Shown: positions 1 to 5,166, counted from the first letter of the stretch. The stretch is 6,043 nucleotides of DNA from Anaerolineae bacterium CG2_30_64_16 (GCA_001871755.1 MNXL01000396.1:1-6043); one strand, 5' to 3'. Numbers and translations are program-made. Notes: generated by a model not told the origin, from the sequence alone.

Positions 1-27
1 CGTGTTCCTTAATTCCATTTATCCATC

Positions 28-56
28 TTGACAAAATATCAAACCTGCGCGATACT
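28..56 (+). promoter_or_regulatory. Putative sigma70 promoter, copy 1
   Basis: A perfect -35 hexamer TTGACA (28-33) is followed after 17 nt by GATACT (51-56), which matches 4 of 6 positions of TATAAT. It lies in the first 75-bp repeat unit and points toward the DUF2089 gene. The assignment rests on sequence match and spacing only. Confidence 0.5.
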
Positions 57-102
57 CTCCGTTGTAGATCCGTAGCGTGTTCCTTAATTCCATTTATCCA
101 TC

Positions 103-131
103 TTGACAAAATATCAAACCTGCGCGATACT
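103..131 (+). promoter_or_regulatory. Putative sigma70 promoter, copy 2
   Basis: This is the identical TTGACA (103-108), 17-nt spacer and GATACT (126-131) in the second repeat unit. It is the promoter copy nearest to the DUF2089 start codon. Transcription would begin near 138 and give a 5' leader of about 120 nt containing the whole heptamer array. Confidence 0.55.
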
Positions 132-160
132 CTCCGTTGTAGATCCGTAGATGACTGAAC

Positions 161-237
161 CAGCTATCAGCTATCAGCTATCAGCTATCAGCTATCAGCT
201 ATCAGCCATCAGCCATCTGCCATCAGCCATCAGCCAC
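161..237. repeat. Heptamer tandem array, 11 units of CAGCTAT/CAGCCAT
   Basis: Eleven contiguous 7-bp units fill 161-237. The first six are perfect CAGCTAT, followed by CAGCCAT, CAGCCAT, CTGCCAT, CAGCCAT and CAGCCAC. The perfect block lies on the promoter side and the diverged block on the gene side, which suggests expansion at one end. The array sits between the promoters and the ribosome binding site, so it would be transcribed into the leader. Seven is not a multiple of three, so coding use is unlikely. There are no spacers, so it is not CRISPR. It resembles the short tandemly repeated heptamers known from cyanobacteria. Confidence 0.95.
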
Positions 238-260
238 CTGCGTCACATCGGAGATCCGCC

Positions 261-647
261 ATGTACCTCACCCCCAGCAAATGCCCCATTTGTGGGGAAA
301 CGCTGCTCGTCACCCGCCTGATCTGTCCCGCTTGCGACACCGGGATCCAGGGACGCTTTCAGTTCAGCCGCATCGAGCAACTCAACCCTGACCAGCTCGC
401 CTTCGTCGAATTGTTCGTCCGCTGTGAAGGCAAACTCAACTGGGTGGCGCAGGAGTTGAAGATCTCCTACCCCACCGTCCGTGCGCGCCTGGAAGAGGCG
501 ATCCGGGGCATGGGCTATGAGGTGCGGGATGCGCCGCCCGCCGAAGAACGCCAACGCCACGCCGAACAGCGCCAGGCGATCCTGGACGATCTGGCCGTCG
601 GCAAGATCACCTCTGTCGAGGCCGTCCGGCAACTGCAGAGCATTTGA
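261..647 (+). CDS. DUF2089 family protein: zinc ribbon, HTH and SHOCT-like tail
   Basis: This 128-residue cytoplasmic protein fits the DUF2089 family in length and layout. Cys8-Pro-x-Cys11 and Cys22-Pro-x-Cys25 form an N-terminal zinc ribbon. Residues about 57-83 (EGKLNWVAQELKISYPTVRA and on) read as a helix-turn-helix, with the recognition helix near SYPTVRARLEEA. Residues 107-125 (ILDDLAVGKITSVEAVRQL) align without gaps to helical hairpins in two neighbouring genes. Members of the family are uncharacterised. DNA binding is inferred from the HTH, and the position as first gene suggests an autoregulator of this operon. The ATG at 261 is chosen because GGAG (250-253) lies 7 nt upstream and the zinc ribbon starts soon after. 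It ends 13 nt before the next gene, so co-transcription is very likely. Confidence 0.9.
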   Translation: MYLTPSKCPICGETLLVTRLICPACDTGIQGRFQFSRIEQLNPDQLAFVELFVRCEGKLNWVAQELKISYPTVRARLEEAIRGMGYEVRDAPPAEERQRHAEQRQAILDDLAVGKITSVEAVRQLQSI

Positions 648-660
648 GGGGAGAAACCAG

Positions 661-1884
661 ATGAACACACATCTATCCTACCCCATCCAAGGGATCACTC
701 ACCTGATCATCGACGAGATGGCCCGCGACGCCCACCTCCACGGCGCGGCTGAAGAGACTGAGTCGATCCAGATCACTTTCCAACCAACCGAGCCGGGCGG
801 TGCTCCGGAGTTCGTCGCGGAGGGGAACGCGGGTCGCTTGCGCAACGCGGCCCTGATCCGGGTCACTGTGCCGGCCTGGCTGGCGGTGACCGTCAAGAAC
901 GCCACCGGCGATGTGCGCGTGGAGAACCTGACCGGCGACATCAACCTGGAGGCGGTGCACGGGGACGTGCGCCTGGCCCGGCTGACCGGCAGCGTGTTGG
1001 TCGCCCAGGTGGATGGCAGCCTGCGCGGCGAAGGGCTGACCGATCTGCGGCTGATGGGCGGCTGCAACGGCGATCTGCGCTTCGAGGAAGGACATAGCCT
1101 GACAGCGGAACTGATCGCCGGCGACCTGCGTCTCCACGGCGCCACCGAGGCCAGGATCAACCGGGTGCGAGGCGACGTCTGGATCGAGCAGGTAGAAGGC
1201 CCGGTCCAGGTGACCCGCGCCGACGGTGACGCCCGGCTGAGCGCCATCGCCGGCCCGGTCAAGATCCAGGCGCTATCGGGCGACTTGCGCGGCGCCGCCT
1301 TGACTGGCGGCCTGGCCGCGCCGCACGTAAATGGCGACGCGGTGCTGCATGGACCGTTCGGGGCGGGCGAAGAGTATGTGCTATCGGCCGAAGGGGATGT
1401 CAGCGTGCACCTGCCGGAAGACGCCGACCTGCGCCTGGCCGTGAAAGCCGGTGGGCGAATCCGCTCCGACGCACAACTAACCCCCGCCACCGATGGCTTA
1501 CCGGCGTTCACAGCCACGTTGGGGAGCGGCGCGGGCCGGATGAGCCTGAGTAGTGGCGGTGATCTGCGTATTGATCAGATCGGTGTGGAACCCCGCGCCA
1601 AGGCCGCGCCGGACCCGCTGAGCAACCTGGGCGAGCGCATCCGGAGACAGGTCAGCGCGTCCCTGGCCACGGCCGGCATCGACATCGAAACCGGGGAGAT
1701 CCGCTGGTCCCGCGGTGGCCGCGTGCAAGCAGGCAAAGCCACCCGGCCGCCCTCGACCGAGCGAACACGGCAGAGCGCCCAGCCGCCATCCTCGGACGAG
1801 CAACTCGCGATTCTGAAAATGGTAGAAGATAGAAAAATCACGCCTGAAGAAGCTGAGATGCTGCTGAAAGCACTGGGAGCATAG
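661..1884 (+). CDS. DUF4097-type beta-repeat protein with C-terminal SHOCT-like hairpin (YvlB/LiaX-like)
   Basis: This 407-residue protein has no signal peptide or membrane segment, so it is predicted to be cytoplasmic. Residues about 65-305 are short beta strands recurring roughly every 18-20 residues with Gly-Asp turns (ATGDVRVENL, TGDINLEAVH, HGDVRLARL, AGDLRLHGA, RGDVWIEQV, SGDLRGAAL, EGDVSVHLP). This is the pattern of DUF4097/DUF4098 beta-helix proteins. A Pro/Arg-rich linker (about 355-378) leads to a helical hairpin at 384-402 (ILKMVEDRKITPEEAEMLL). Bacillus YvlB and enterococcal LiaX carry such a hairpin at the N-terminus, so the domain order is reversed here. The start at 661 is preferred because AGGGGAG (647-653) lies 7 nt upstream. 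The open frame extends back to 481, but that part overlaps the DUF2089 gene and has its shadow composition. The hairpin DNA is much less GC-rich than the body, hinting at a later fusion. An envelope-stress role is inferred from homology and neighbours. Confidence 0.87.
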   Translation: MNTHLSYPIQGITHLIIDEMARDAHLHGAAEETESIQITFQPTEPGGAPEFVAEGNAGRLRNAALIRVTVPAWLAVTVKNATGDVRVENLTGDINLEAVHGDVRLARLTGSVLVAQVDGSLRGEGLTDLRLMGGCNGDLRFEEGHSLTAELIAGDLRLHGATEARINRVRGDVWIEQVEGPVQVTRADGDARLSAIAGPVKIQALSGDLRGAALTGGLAAPHVNGDAVLHGPFGAGEEYVLSAEGDVSVHLPEDADLRLAVKAGGRIRSDAQLTPATDGLPAFTATLGSGAGRMSLSSGGDLRIDQIGVEPRAKAAPDPLSNLGERIRRQVSASLATAGIDIETGEIRWSRGGRVQAGKATRPPSTERTRQSAQPPSSDEQLAILKMVEDRKITPEEAEMLLKALGA

Positions 1885-1892
1885 CAAGAGCC

Positions 1893-2915
1893 ATGGCGGT
1901 CACCGCGTTCGCGCGTTCCGATCCGGCCCAGGAAGGGGTCGTCGCCTTCAACGCCACCCGCCACCTGCGCCAGGTCGCGGAACTGGTCGGCGCCACTTTT
2001 GCCGACGAGCTGGATGCCAACGGGCGGGCCTCGCTGCGCGAGATGCAACTCGTCGGTCGGTTTAGCCCCTTCCTGGGTGGCCTGTGGGGCACAGCCTTTT
2101 TTGAAAATTTCGTGGCCGGCTACGTGTGGGTTGAGGCCGGCCAGGTGCTCGGCAACGTGACGCTGCAACGTGCGGATTTCGTCGGCATCCGCTGGCGGAT
2201 CAGCAACGTAGCTGTCGCGCCGCAGCATCGGGGCCGAGGCATCGCCCACCATCTGGTGGAAGCCACCCTGCGTGAGATCGCCCGTCGGGGTGGCAACTGG
2301 GCCGTCCTACAGGTGCGGGCTGACAACCTTGCCGCCCACCATCTGTATGAAAGACTGGGATTCACCGACGTTTGCCGGGACGGGGTGTGGCGACTCCCCA
2401 TCCTGCCTGCAAACCTGCCGCAATCTGAACCGGGTGTCAGCCTCCACCCTTTGCGCGCAAGCGCCTGGCGCGAGCGGCTGGATCTGGCGCATGCGGCCCG
2501 CACTTCTCTGGCGCGCTGGGCCGACGCAGTGAACCCGGCGGACTACCAGGTGGGCCTGGGACGACAACTGGGTGAGGTGTTGGGCAGAATGACGGGGTTC
2601 TACCGGGTCGAGCGATGGGGCGTGCTGGGCACAACGTATCTGCTGGGTGCGGTCGAGACACAGCTCAACGGCATTGCCGATACCCATCTCCTGCGTTTCG
2701 CCGTCCGGCCCGAAGCGCGCGGCCGGTTCGAAGATGCCCTGGTGGCCCAGGGACTCCGCACCCTGGCCGGCGCGCCCGATCGCCCGGTGGTGGTCGAACA
2801 CGACGCTGATCACGCCGAGGGGGTCGCTGCTCTGGAGACCGCCGGTTTCCGCCCGCAACGCGTGCTGCTGACCATGCGCCGGCTGATCGTGCCAGGGGAC
2901 GTTGGGAAGACCTGA
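1893..2915 (+). CDS. GNAT family N-acetyltransferase with degenerate second GNAT-like half
   Basis: This 340-residue protein would transfer an acetyl group from acetyl-CoA to an unknown amine. The N-terminal half carries canonical GNAT features. Motif A is at 106-121 (NVAVAPQHRGRGIAHHLV, with the Q/RxxGxG/A pyrophosphate-binding loop). Motif B is at 145-157 (N145, then LYERLGF). Residues about 180-335 look like a second, decayed GNAT fold: FAVRPEARG (269-277) occupies the motif A position without the glycine loop, and ALETAGF (313-319) occupies the motif B position. Single GNAT domains are usually about 150 residues, so 340 fits a tandem enzyme. The ATG follows the DUF4097 stop by 8 nt. GGGAG (1875-1879) is distant at 13 nt, so translational coupling is plausible. 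The last codons and the stop lie in the arm of a palindromic repeat. It is unusual inside a Yvl-type locus, and its substrate cannot be read from sequence. Confidence 0.87.
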   Translation: MAVTAFARSDPAQEGVVAFNATRHLRQVAELVGATFADELDANGRASLREMQLVGRFSPFLGGLWGTAFFENFVAGYVWVEAGQVLGNVTLQRADFVGIRWRISNVAVAPQHRGRGIAHHLVEATLREIARRGGNWAVLQVRADNLAAHHLYERLGFTDVCRDGVWRLPILPANLPQSEPGVSLHPLRASAWRERLDLAHAARTSLARWADAVNPADYQVGLGRQLGEVLGRMTGFYRVERWGVLGTTYLLGAVETQLNGIADTHLLRFAVRPEARGRFEDALVAQGLRTLAGAPDRPVVVEHDADHAEGVAALETAGFRPQRVLLTMRRLIVPGDVGKT

Positions 2916-3005
2916 CAGGTTTTCGATGACCATCTCACAAGGGAATTTGCTGCAAATAGTGGCGATTCCAGCTCTAGCGAGTCGCGCCAGAAACCTGTCA
3001 GGTCT
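2908..3005. repeat. 98-bp composite palindromic element with 15-bp inverted ends
   Basis: The arms AGACCTGACAGGTTT (2908-2922) and AAACCTGTCAGGTCT (2991-3005) are perfect 15-bp inverted repeats separated by 68 nt. Each arm is itself an odd palindrome, ACCTG-w-CAGGT. The interior has two more: TTTGC-T-GCAAA (2946-2956) and GCGA-G-TCGC (2977-2985). The element starts inside the 3' end of the GNAT gene and supplies its last two codons and stop. It ends 32 nt before the next start codon. It has no coding capacity, and no target-site duplication is obvious. The layout fits a MITE- or REP-like dispersed element, or paired operator sites. I infer mobility from structure alone. Confidence 0.8.
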
Positions 3006-3037
3006 ACAGCCTTTTAAAACACACAGGAGTATTCCCG

Positions 3038-3412
3038 ATGTCCACCATCGAAGAGCGCATGCGCATCTTGAAAATGATCTCGGAGAAACAGATCACCGCC
3101 GAGGAGGGCGCTAAACTGCTCGAAGCGTTGCGGGCTTCCAGCGGCGATGTCGCAGCCCAGGAAGCGGCGACCAAAGCCCGCTGGCTGCGCGTCCGGGTCA
3201 CCGACCGGGGCAGCGGCCGGGCAAAACTCAATGTCAACATCCCGATCGGCCTGCTCGACGTCGGACTCAAGATGGGCGCCCGCTTCGCGCCCGACATGGC
3301 CGGCCTGGACCTGCAGGCGATCCAGGCCGCCATCAAGGAGGGGCTGCACGGCCGCATTGTGGAAGTGGACGACGAACAGGACGACGAGCGGGTAGAAATC
3401 TTTGTGGAGTGA
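3038..3412 (+). CDS. SHOCT-like hairpin protein with YvlB/LiaX N-terminal-type domain
   Basis: This 124-residue soluble protein has two parts. The first is an N-terminal helical hairpin at 10-28 (ILKMISEKQITAEEGAKLL), typical of the SHOCT-like domain at the start of YvlB/LiaX proteins. The second is a conserved alpha/beta part at about 48-124. That part begins with strands WLRVRVTDRGSGRAKLNVNI, continues with an amphipathic helical stretch, and ends in an acidic strand (VDDEQDDERVEIFVE). The DUF4097 beta repeats that normally follow in YvlB are absent and are instead encoded in the gene at 661-1884. The locus therefore seems to split YvlB functions over two polypeptides. The start is supported by AGGAG (3025-3029) at 8 nt spacing. 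No membrane segment or signal peptide is present. Function in envelope-stress sensing is inferred from family and context. Confidence 0.85.
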   Translation: MSTIEERMRILKMISEKQITAEEGAKLLEALRASSGDVAAQEAATKARWLRVRVTDRGSGRAKLNVNIPIGLLDVGLKMGARFAPDMAGLDLQAIQAAIKEGLHGRIVEVDDEQDDERVEIFVE

Positions 3413-3420
3413 GGCGGCAG

Positions 3421-3475
3421 GTTGGTAGATGGGTAGGTGGTAAATTGGTAGATTAGTAGATTGGCGGGTGGTGGG
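3421..3475. repeat. Degenerate GT-rich tandem repeat (TTGGTAGAT-like)
   Basis: Right after the SHOCT-like gene stop, about 55 bases read as imperfect 7-8-bp units of the type TTGGTAGA / TGGGTAGG / TTAGTAGA, with a purine/T-biased strand and almost no C. Units are too diverged to count exactly. It is probably a decayed cousin of the heptamer array upstream of the operon, although the unit sequence is different. Confidence 0.65.
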
Positions 3476-3485
3476 TCAGTGAGGG

Positions 3486-3505
3486 GCGGCTTCGCCGCGA
3501 CTTTT
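3486..3505 (+). terminator. Weak rho-independent terminator or attenuator candidate
   Basis: GCGGC (3486-3490), a TTC loop and GCCGC (3494-3498) form a short GC-only hairpin, followed by GAC and TTTT (3502-3505). The stem is only 5 bp and the U-tract is short and slightly displaced. It would give partial termination or pausing between the SHOCT-like gene and the yvlD leader rather than a full stop. Confidence 0.35.
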
Positions 3506-3520
3506 GGCGCGCCGGGAGCG

Positions 3521-3619
3521 TATTGGAGGTCGTGATGCGCTGATGGGCCCGGTCGGAAACCGGCCCGAACAAGCACTGTCAACGCCCAAAACCGGTCTTC
3601 GGACCGAGCTATTGGAGGT
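3521..3619 (+). promoter_or_regulatory. Structured leader of yvlD with duplicated ribosome binding site and Met-Arg mini-ORF
   Basis: The 10-mer TATTGGAGGT occurs twice, at 3521-3530 and 3610-3619. The second copy is the ribosome binding site of yvlD. The first is followed 4 nt later by ATG-CGC-TGA (3535-3543), a complete two-codon ORF. Between them are two hairpins. GGGCC(C)GGT (3545-3553) pairs with ACCGGCCC (3559-3566) with one bulged C. CGGTC (3593-3597) pairs with GACCG (3602-3606) across a TTCG tetraloop, ending 7 nt before the GGAGG of yvlD. The sequence shows the duplication and stems directly. A role in translation control is inference. Confidence 0.45.
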
Positions 3620-3624
3620 GATGT

Positions 3625-3993
3625 ATGAGGTTTCTGATCCGTCTGCTGATCAATGCAGCCGCCCTGTGGGTGGCTCAGGCCATTGTGCCCAACATTGTCT
3701 TTGACGGCGGCTGGGGCGCGCTGTTGCTGGTGGCGCTGGTGTTCGGCGTGCTCAACGCCATCGTACGCCCTGTCCTCAAGCTGTTGACCTGCCCGCTGTT
3801 GCTGCTCACCCTGGGGCTGTTCACCCTGGTCATCAACGGCGTGATGCTCTGGCTCACCAGCGTGGCGTCCGACGTCTTGAACCTGGGCTTCCACGTAAAT
3901 GGGTTCTGGGCCGCCTTCTTCGGCGCGCTGGTTGTCAGCGTCGTCAGCATTGTCCTGTCGGTCTTCGTGCGGGATGAGGAAGAACGGCGGTAA
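3625..3993 (+). CDS. yvlD: YvlD family (phage holin superfamily 4) membrane protein
   Basis: This 122-residue integral membrane protein has four hydrophobic segments at about residues 4-24, 30-50, 56-80 and 93-115. The C-terminal tail is charged and cytoplasmic-looking (VRDEEERR). The family hallmark is seen at 44-72: NAIVRPVLKLLTCPLLLLTL followed by GLFTLVINGVMLW. Length and layout match the YvlD/PF04020 family, whose name derives from a distant holin resemblance; no lysis function is implied. In Bacillus subtilis, yvlD ends an envelope-stress operon with the DUF4097 gene yvlB, the same pairing seen here. GGAGGT (3614-3619) lies 5 nt before the ATG at 3625. An ATG at 3621 is out of frame. 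It is the last gene of the plus-strand set and converges with the ROK kinase gene. Confidence 0.92.
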   Translation: MRFLIRLLINAAALWVAQAIVPNIVFDGGWGALLLVALVFGVLNAIVRPVLKLLTCPLLLLTLGLFTLVINGVMLWLTSVASDVLNLGFHVNGFWAAFFGALVVSVVSIVLSVFVRDEEERR

Positions 3994-3995
3994 CC

Positions 3996-4033
3996 GTTGA
4001 ACGTTGGAACGTTGGAACGTTCCAACGTTCAAC
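3996..4033. terminator. Palindrome between convergent genes, likely bidirectional terminator
   Basis: Arms GTTGAACGTTGGAACG (3996-4011) and CGTTCCAACGTTCAAC (4018-4033) are a perfect 16-bp inverted repeat with a 6-nt spacer. An alternative pairing, GTTGGAAC-GTTCCAAC (4011-4026), is also perfect. It begins 3 nt after the yvlD stop and contains the ROK kinase stop codon (4029-4031, minus strand). The position suits a shared terminator, but neither strand has a good U-tract, so it may be a dispersed repeat that also blocks read-through. Confidence 0.6.
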
Positions 4034-5024
4034 CCTTTGCCAGTTTGCGTCTTGCCAACACCGCCGCGCCCAGCAGCGTAGCGTTGTCCCCAAGCTGCGC
4101 CAGCACGATCTTGACCCCCTCGGCGCCCCGCTTGTTGATGAAGTTCTGATAGGCCACCCGGCGGATCGGCTCCAGGAAGCCCTCTCCCAGTGCCTCTGTC
4201 ACCCCGCCGCCGAAGATCACCACTTCGGGATCCACCAGGTTGACCACGGACGCCGTTGACAAACCCAGATAGAACTGCGCCTTGCCGATCACCTCGGTGA
4301 CCAACGGATCGCCCCCCCGGTACGCTTCGGCCAGCGCGCCGCTGGTCAGCCGGTCGCGCTCCTCGCGCTGCATGATCGTGGGGATCAGGCTCTCGCGACC
4401 CGCGTTGATCCCAGCCAGGATGTCGCGCTCGATGGCCGTGCGGCTGGCCACCGCTTCGACGCACCCCCGGTTGCCGCAACCGCACACCGGCCCATCGGCC
4501 AGCACGATCATGTGCCCGATCTCCGCGGCCGCCTTGCGAAAACCCTGACGCAGCTCCCCGTCCAGGATCAGCCCGCCGCCGATGCCGGTGCCGACGAAGA
4601 TGCCGACCACGTCCCGCGCCCCACGGCCGGCGCCCAGCGCGTACTCGCCCAGGGTGCCAAGGTTGACATCATTCTCGATGAACACCGGCCGGCCCAGCGC
4701 CTCTTGCAGCCATGGACCTAACGGGACACCGTCCCAGCCCTCCAGGTTCGGCGTGTTCCAGACGATGCCTTGATCGGGGTCCAACGGCCCCGGCGCGCCG
4801 GTCGCGATGGCGGCGATGTCCGTCATGTCGAGTTTTGCCTCCTTGACGGCCTTGCGAACCATCTTGGCGATCCGGGCGATCACCTCTTCCGGGCCGCCCT
4901 CTGGCCTGGTGGCGCGCTTGGCCATCCCCAGGATCTTGCCCTCCACATCGACCACGCCGGCCAGGATCTTGGTACCGCCCAGGTCCACACCGACTACCGG
5001 CTTATCGGAATTCTTTTTGCCCAC
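4029..5024 (-). CDS. ROK family sugar kinase (glucokinase-like)
   Basis: This is a complete 331-residue cytoplasmic kinase, a normal ROK length, that phosphorylates a hexose with ATP to feed glycolysis. The phosphate-1 motif DLGGTK is at 14-19. Asp119 in IENDVN (116-121) is the catalytic base. GTGIGGG (145-151) is the phosphate-2/hinge glycine loop. The ROK zinc site is His171 of EIGH (168-171) with Cys181, Cys183 and Cys188 of CGCGNRGCVE, and Glu190 completes the sugar-binding ExGH...GCxE set. VIFGGGV (269-275) is the adenosine motif. No N-terminal HTH is present, so this is an enzyme rather than a NagC/XylR repressor. Glucose is the likeliest substrate; N-acetyl or other hexoses are possible. 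Translation starts at GTG, supported by AGGAGG (5030-5035, minus strand) at 5 nt spacing. The stop lies inside the convergent palindrome. Confidence 0.95.
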   Translation of the reverse strand: MGKKNSDKPVVGVDLGGTKILAGVVDVEGKILGMAKRATRPEGGPEEVIARIAKMVRKAVKEAKLDMTDIAAIATGAPGPLDPDQGIVWNTPNLEGWDGVPLGPWLQEALGRPVFIENDVNLGTLGEYALGAGRGARDVVGIFVGTGIGGGLILDGELRQGFRKAAAEIGHMIVLADGPVCGCGNRGCVEAVASRTAIERDILAGINAGRESLIPTIMQREERDRLTSGALAEAYRGGDPLVTEVIGKAQFYLGLSTASVVNLVDPEVVIFGGGVTEALGEGFLEPIRRVAYQNFINKRGAEGVKIVLAQLGDNATLLGAAVLARRKLAKG

Positions 5025-5052
5025 GTTCGCCTCCTGTAAGAGGATTTGCCCT

Positions 5053-5083
5053 ATTATGCACTAAACGCACGCTGCAATCTCAA
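5053..5083 (-). promoter_or_regulatory. Weak promoter candidate for the ROK kinase
   Basis: On the minus strand, CATAAT (5053-5058) matches 5 of 6 positions of the -10 box. TTGAGA (5078-5083) is a fair -35, but the spacer is 19 nt, longer than optimal. It would start transcription near 5046, about 20 nt before the GTG codon. The -35 directly borders the palindromic repeat at 5087. Confidence 0.3.
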
Positions 5084-5086
5084 CGC

Positions 5087-5147
5087 ACGTCATTCCCGCG
5101 AAAGCGGGAATCCAGACCCCTGGTTCCCGCGTTCGCGGGAATGACGT
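5087..5147. repeat. dRS3-like composite palindrome
   Basis: The 14-bp ends ACGTCATTCCCGCG (5087-5100) and CGCGGGAATGACGT (5134-5147) are perfect inverted repeats. The left part contains ATTCCC-N8-GGGAAT (5092-5111), the format of the neisserial dRS3 element that is also seen in many other genomes. The right part is TTCCCGCG-TT-CGCGGGAA (5124-5141). A third partial copy, CCCGCGTTCACGGG, follows at 5148-5161. This is a non-coding dispersed palindrome. Its minus-strand translation gives the characteristic spurious peptide FPRTREPGVWIPAFAGMT. Confidence 0.85.
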
Positions 5148-5166
5148 CCCGCGTTCACGGGTGTGA

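Larger units (their letters stand above)
1..150. repeat. Exact 75-bp tandem duplication
   Basis: Bases 1-75 and 76-150 are identical over the full 75 bases. Similarity stops at 151, where the next copy would need CGTG and the sequence reads ATGA. Each copy is AT-richer than the coding DNA that follows and carries one sigma70-like promoter, so the duplication doubles the promoter upstream of the DUF2089 gene. Copy 1 begins exactly at base 1 of the window, so more copies upstream cannot be excluded. The coincidence could also reflect an assembly edge. Confidence 0.95.

Noticed and set aside
161..237. CRISPR array
   Set aside because: The units are 7 bp, contiguous and without spacers, and no cas genes are near.
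151..325. Short plus-strand ORF starting at ATG 151 through the heptamer array
   Set aside because: Its sequence is only the repeat translated, it has no ribosome binding site, and it runs out of frame into the DUF2089 gene.
481..660. Upstream extension of the DUF4097 gene to an ATG at 481
   Set aside because: It overlaps the DUF2089 gene in another frame, encodes an Arg/Ser/Pro-rich shadow sequence, and the ATG at 661 has a good ribosome binding site.
3504..3704. 66-codon plus-strand ORF overlapping the start of yvlD
   Set aside because: It runs through hairpins and then out of frame over the YvlD coding region, and shows no family features.
3625..3993. A prophage holin, i.e. sign of phage DNA
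   Set aside because: The holin name is historical for the YvlD family. No endolysin or phage gene is nearby and the context is chromosomal.
3004..4485. A 493-codon open frame on the minus strand across the SHOCT-like gene, yvlD and part of the ROK gene
   Set aside because: It is antisense to three well-supported genes, has biased His/Gln/Arg-rich low-complexity sequence, and shows no recognisable domain. It is a GC-driven shadow frame.
4029..5024. NagC/XylR-type ROK transcriptional repressor
   Set aside because: There is no N-terminal HTH, and the kinase motifs and catalytic Asp119 are intact.
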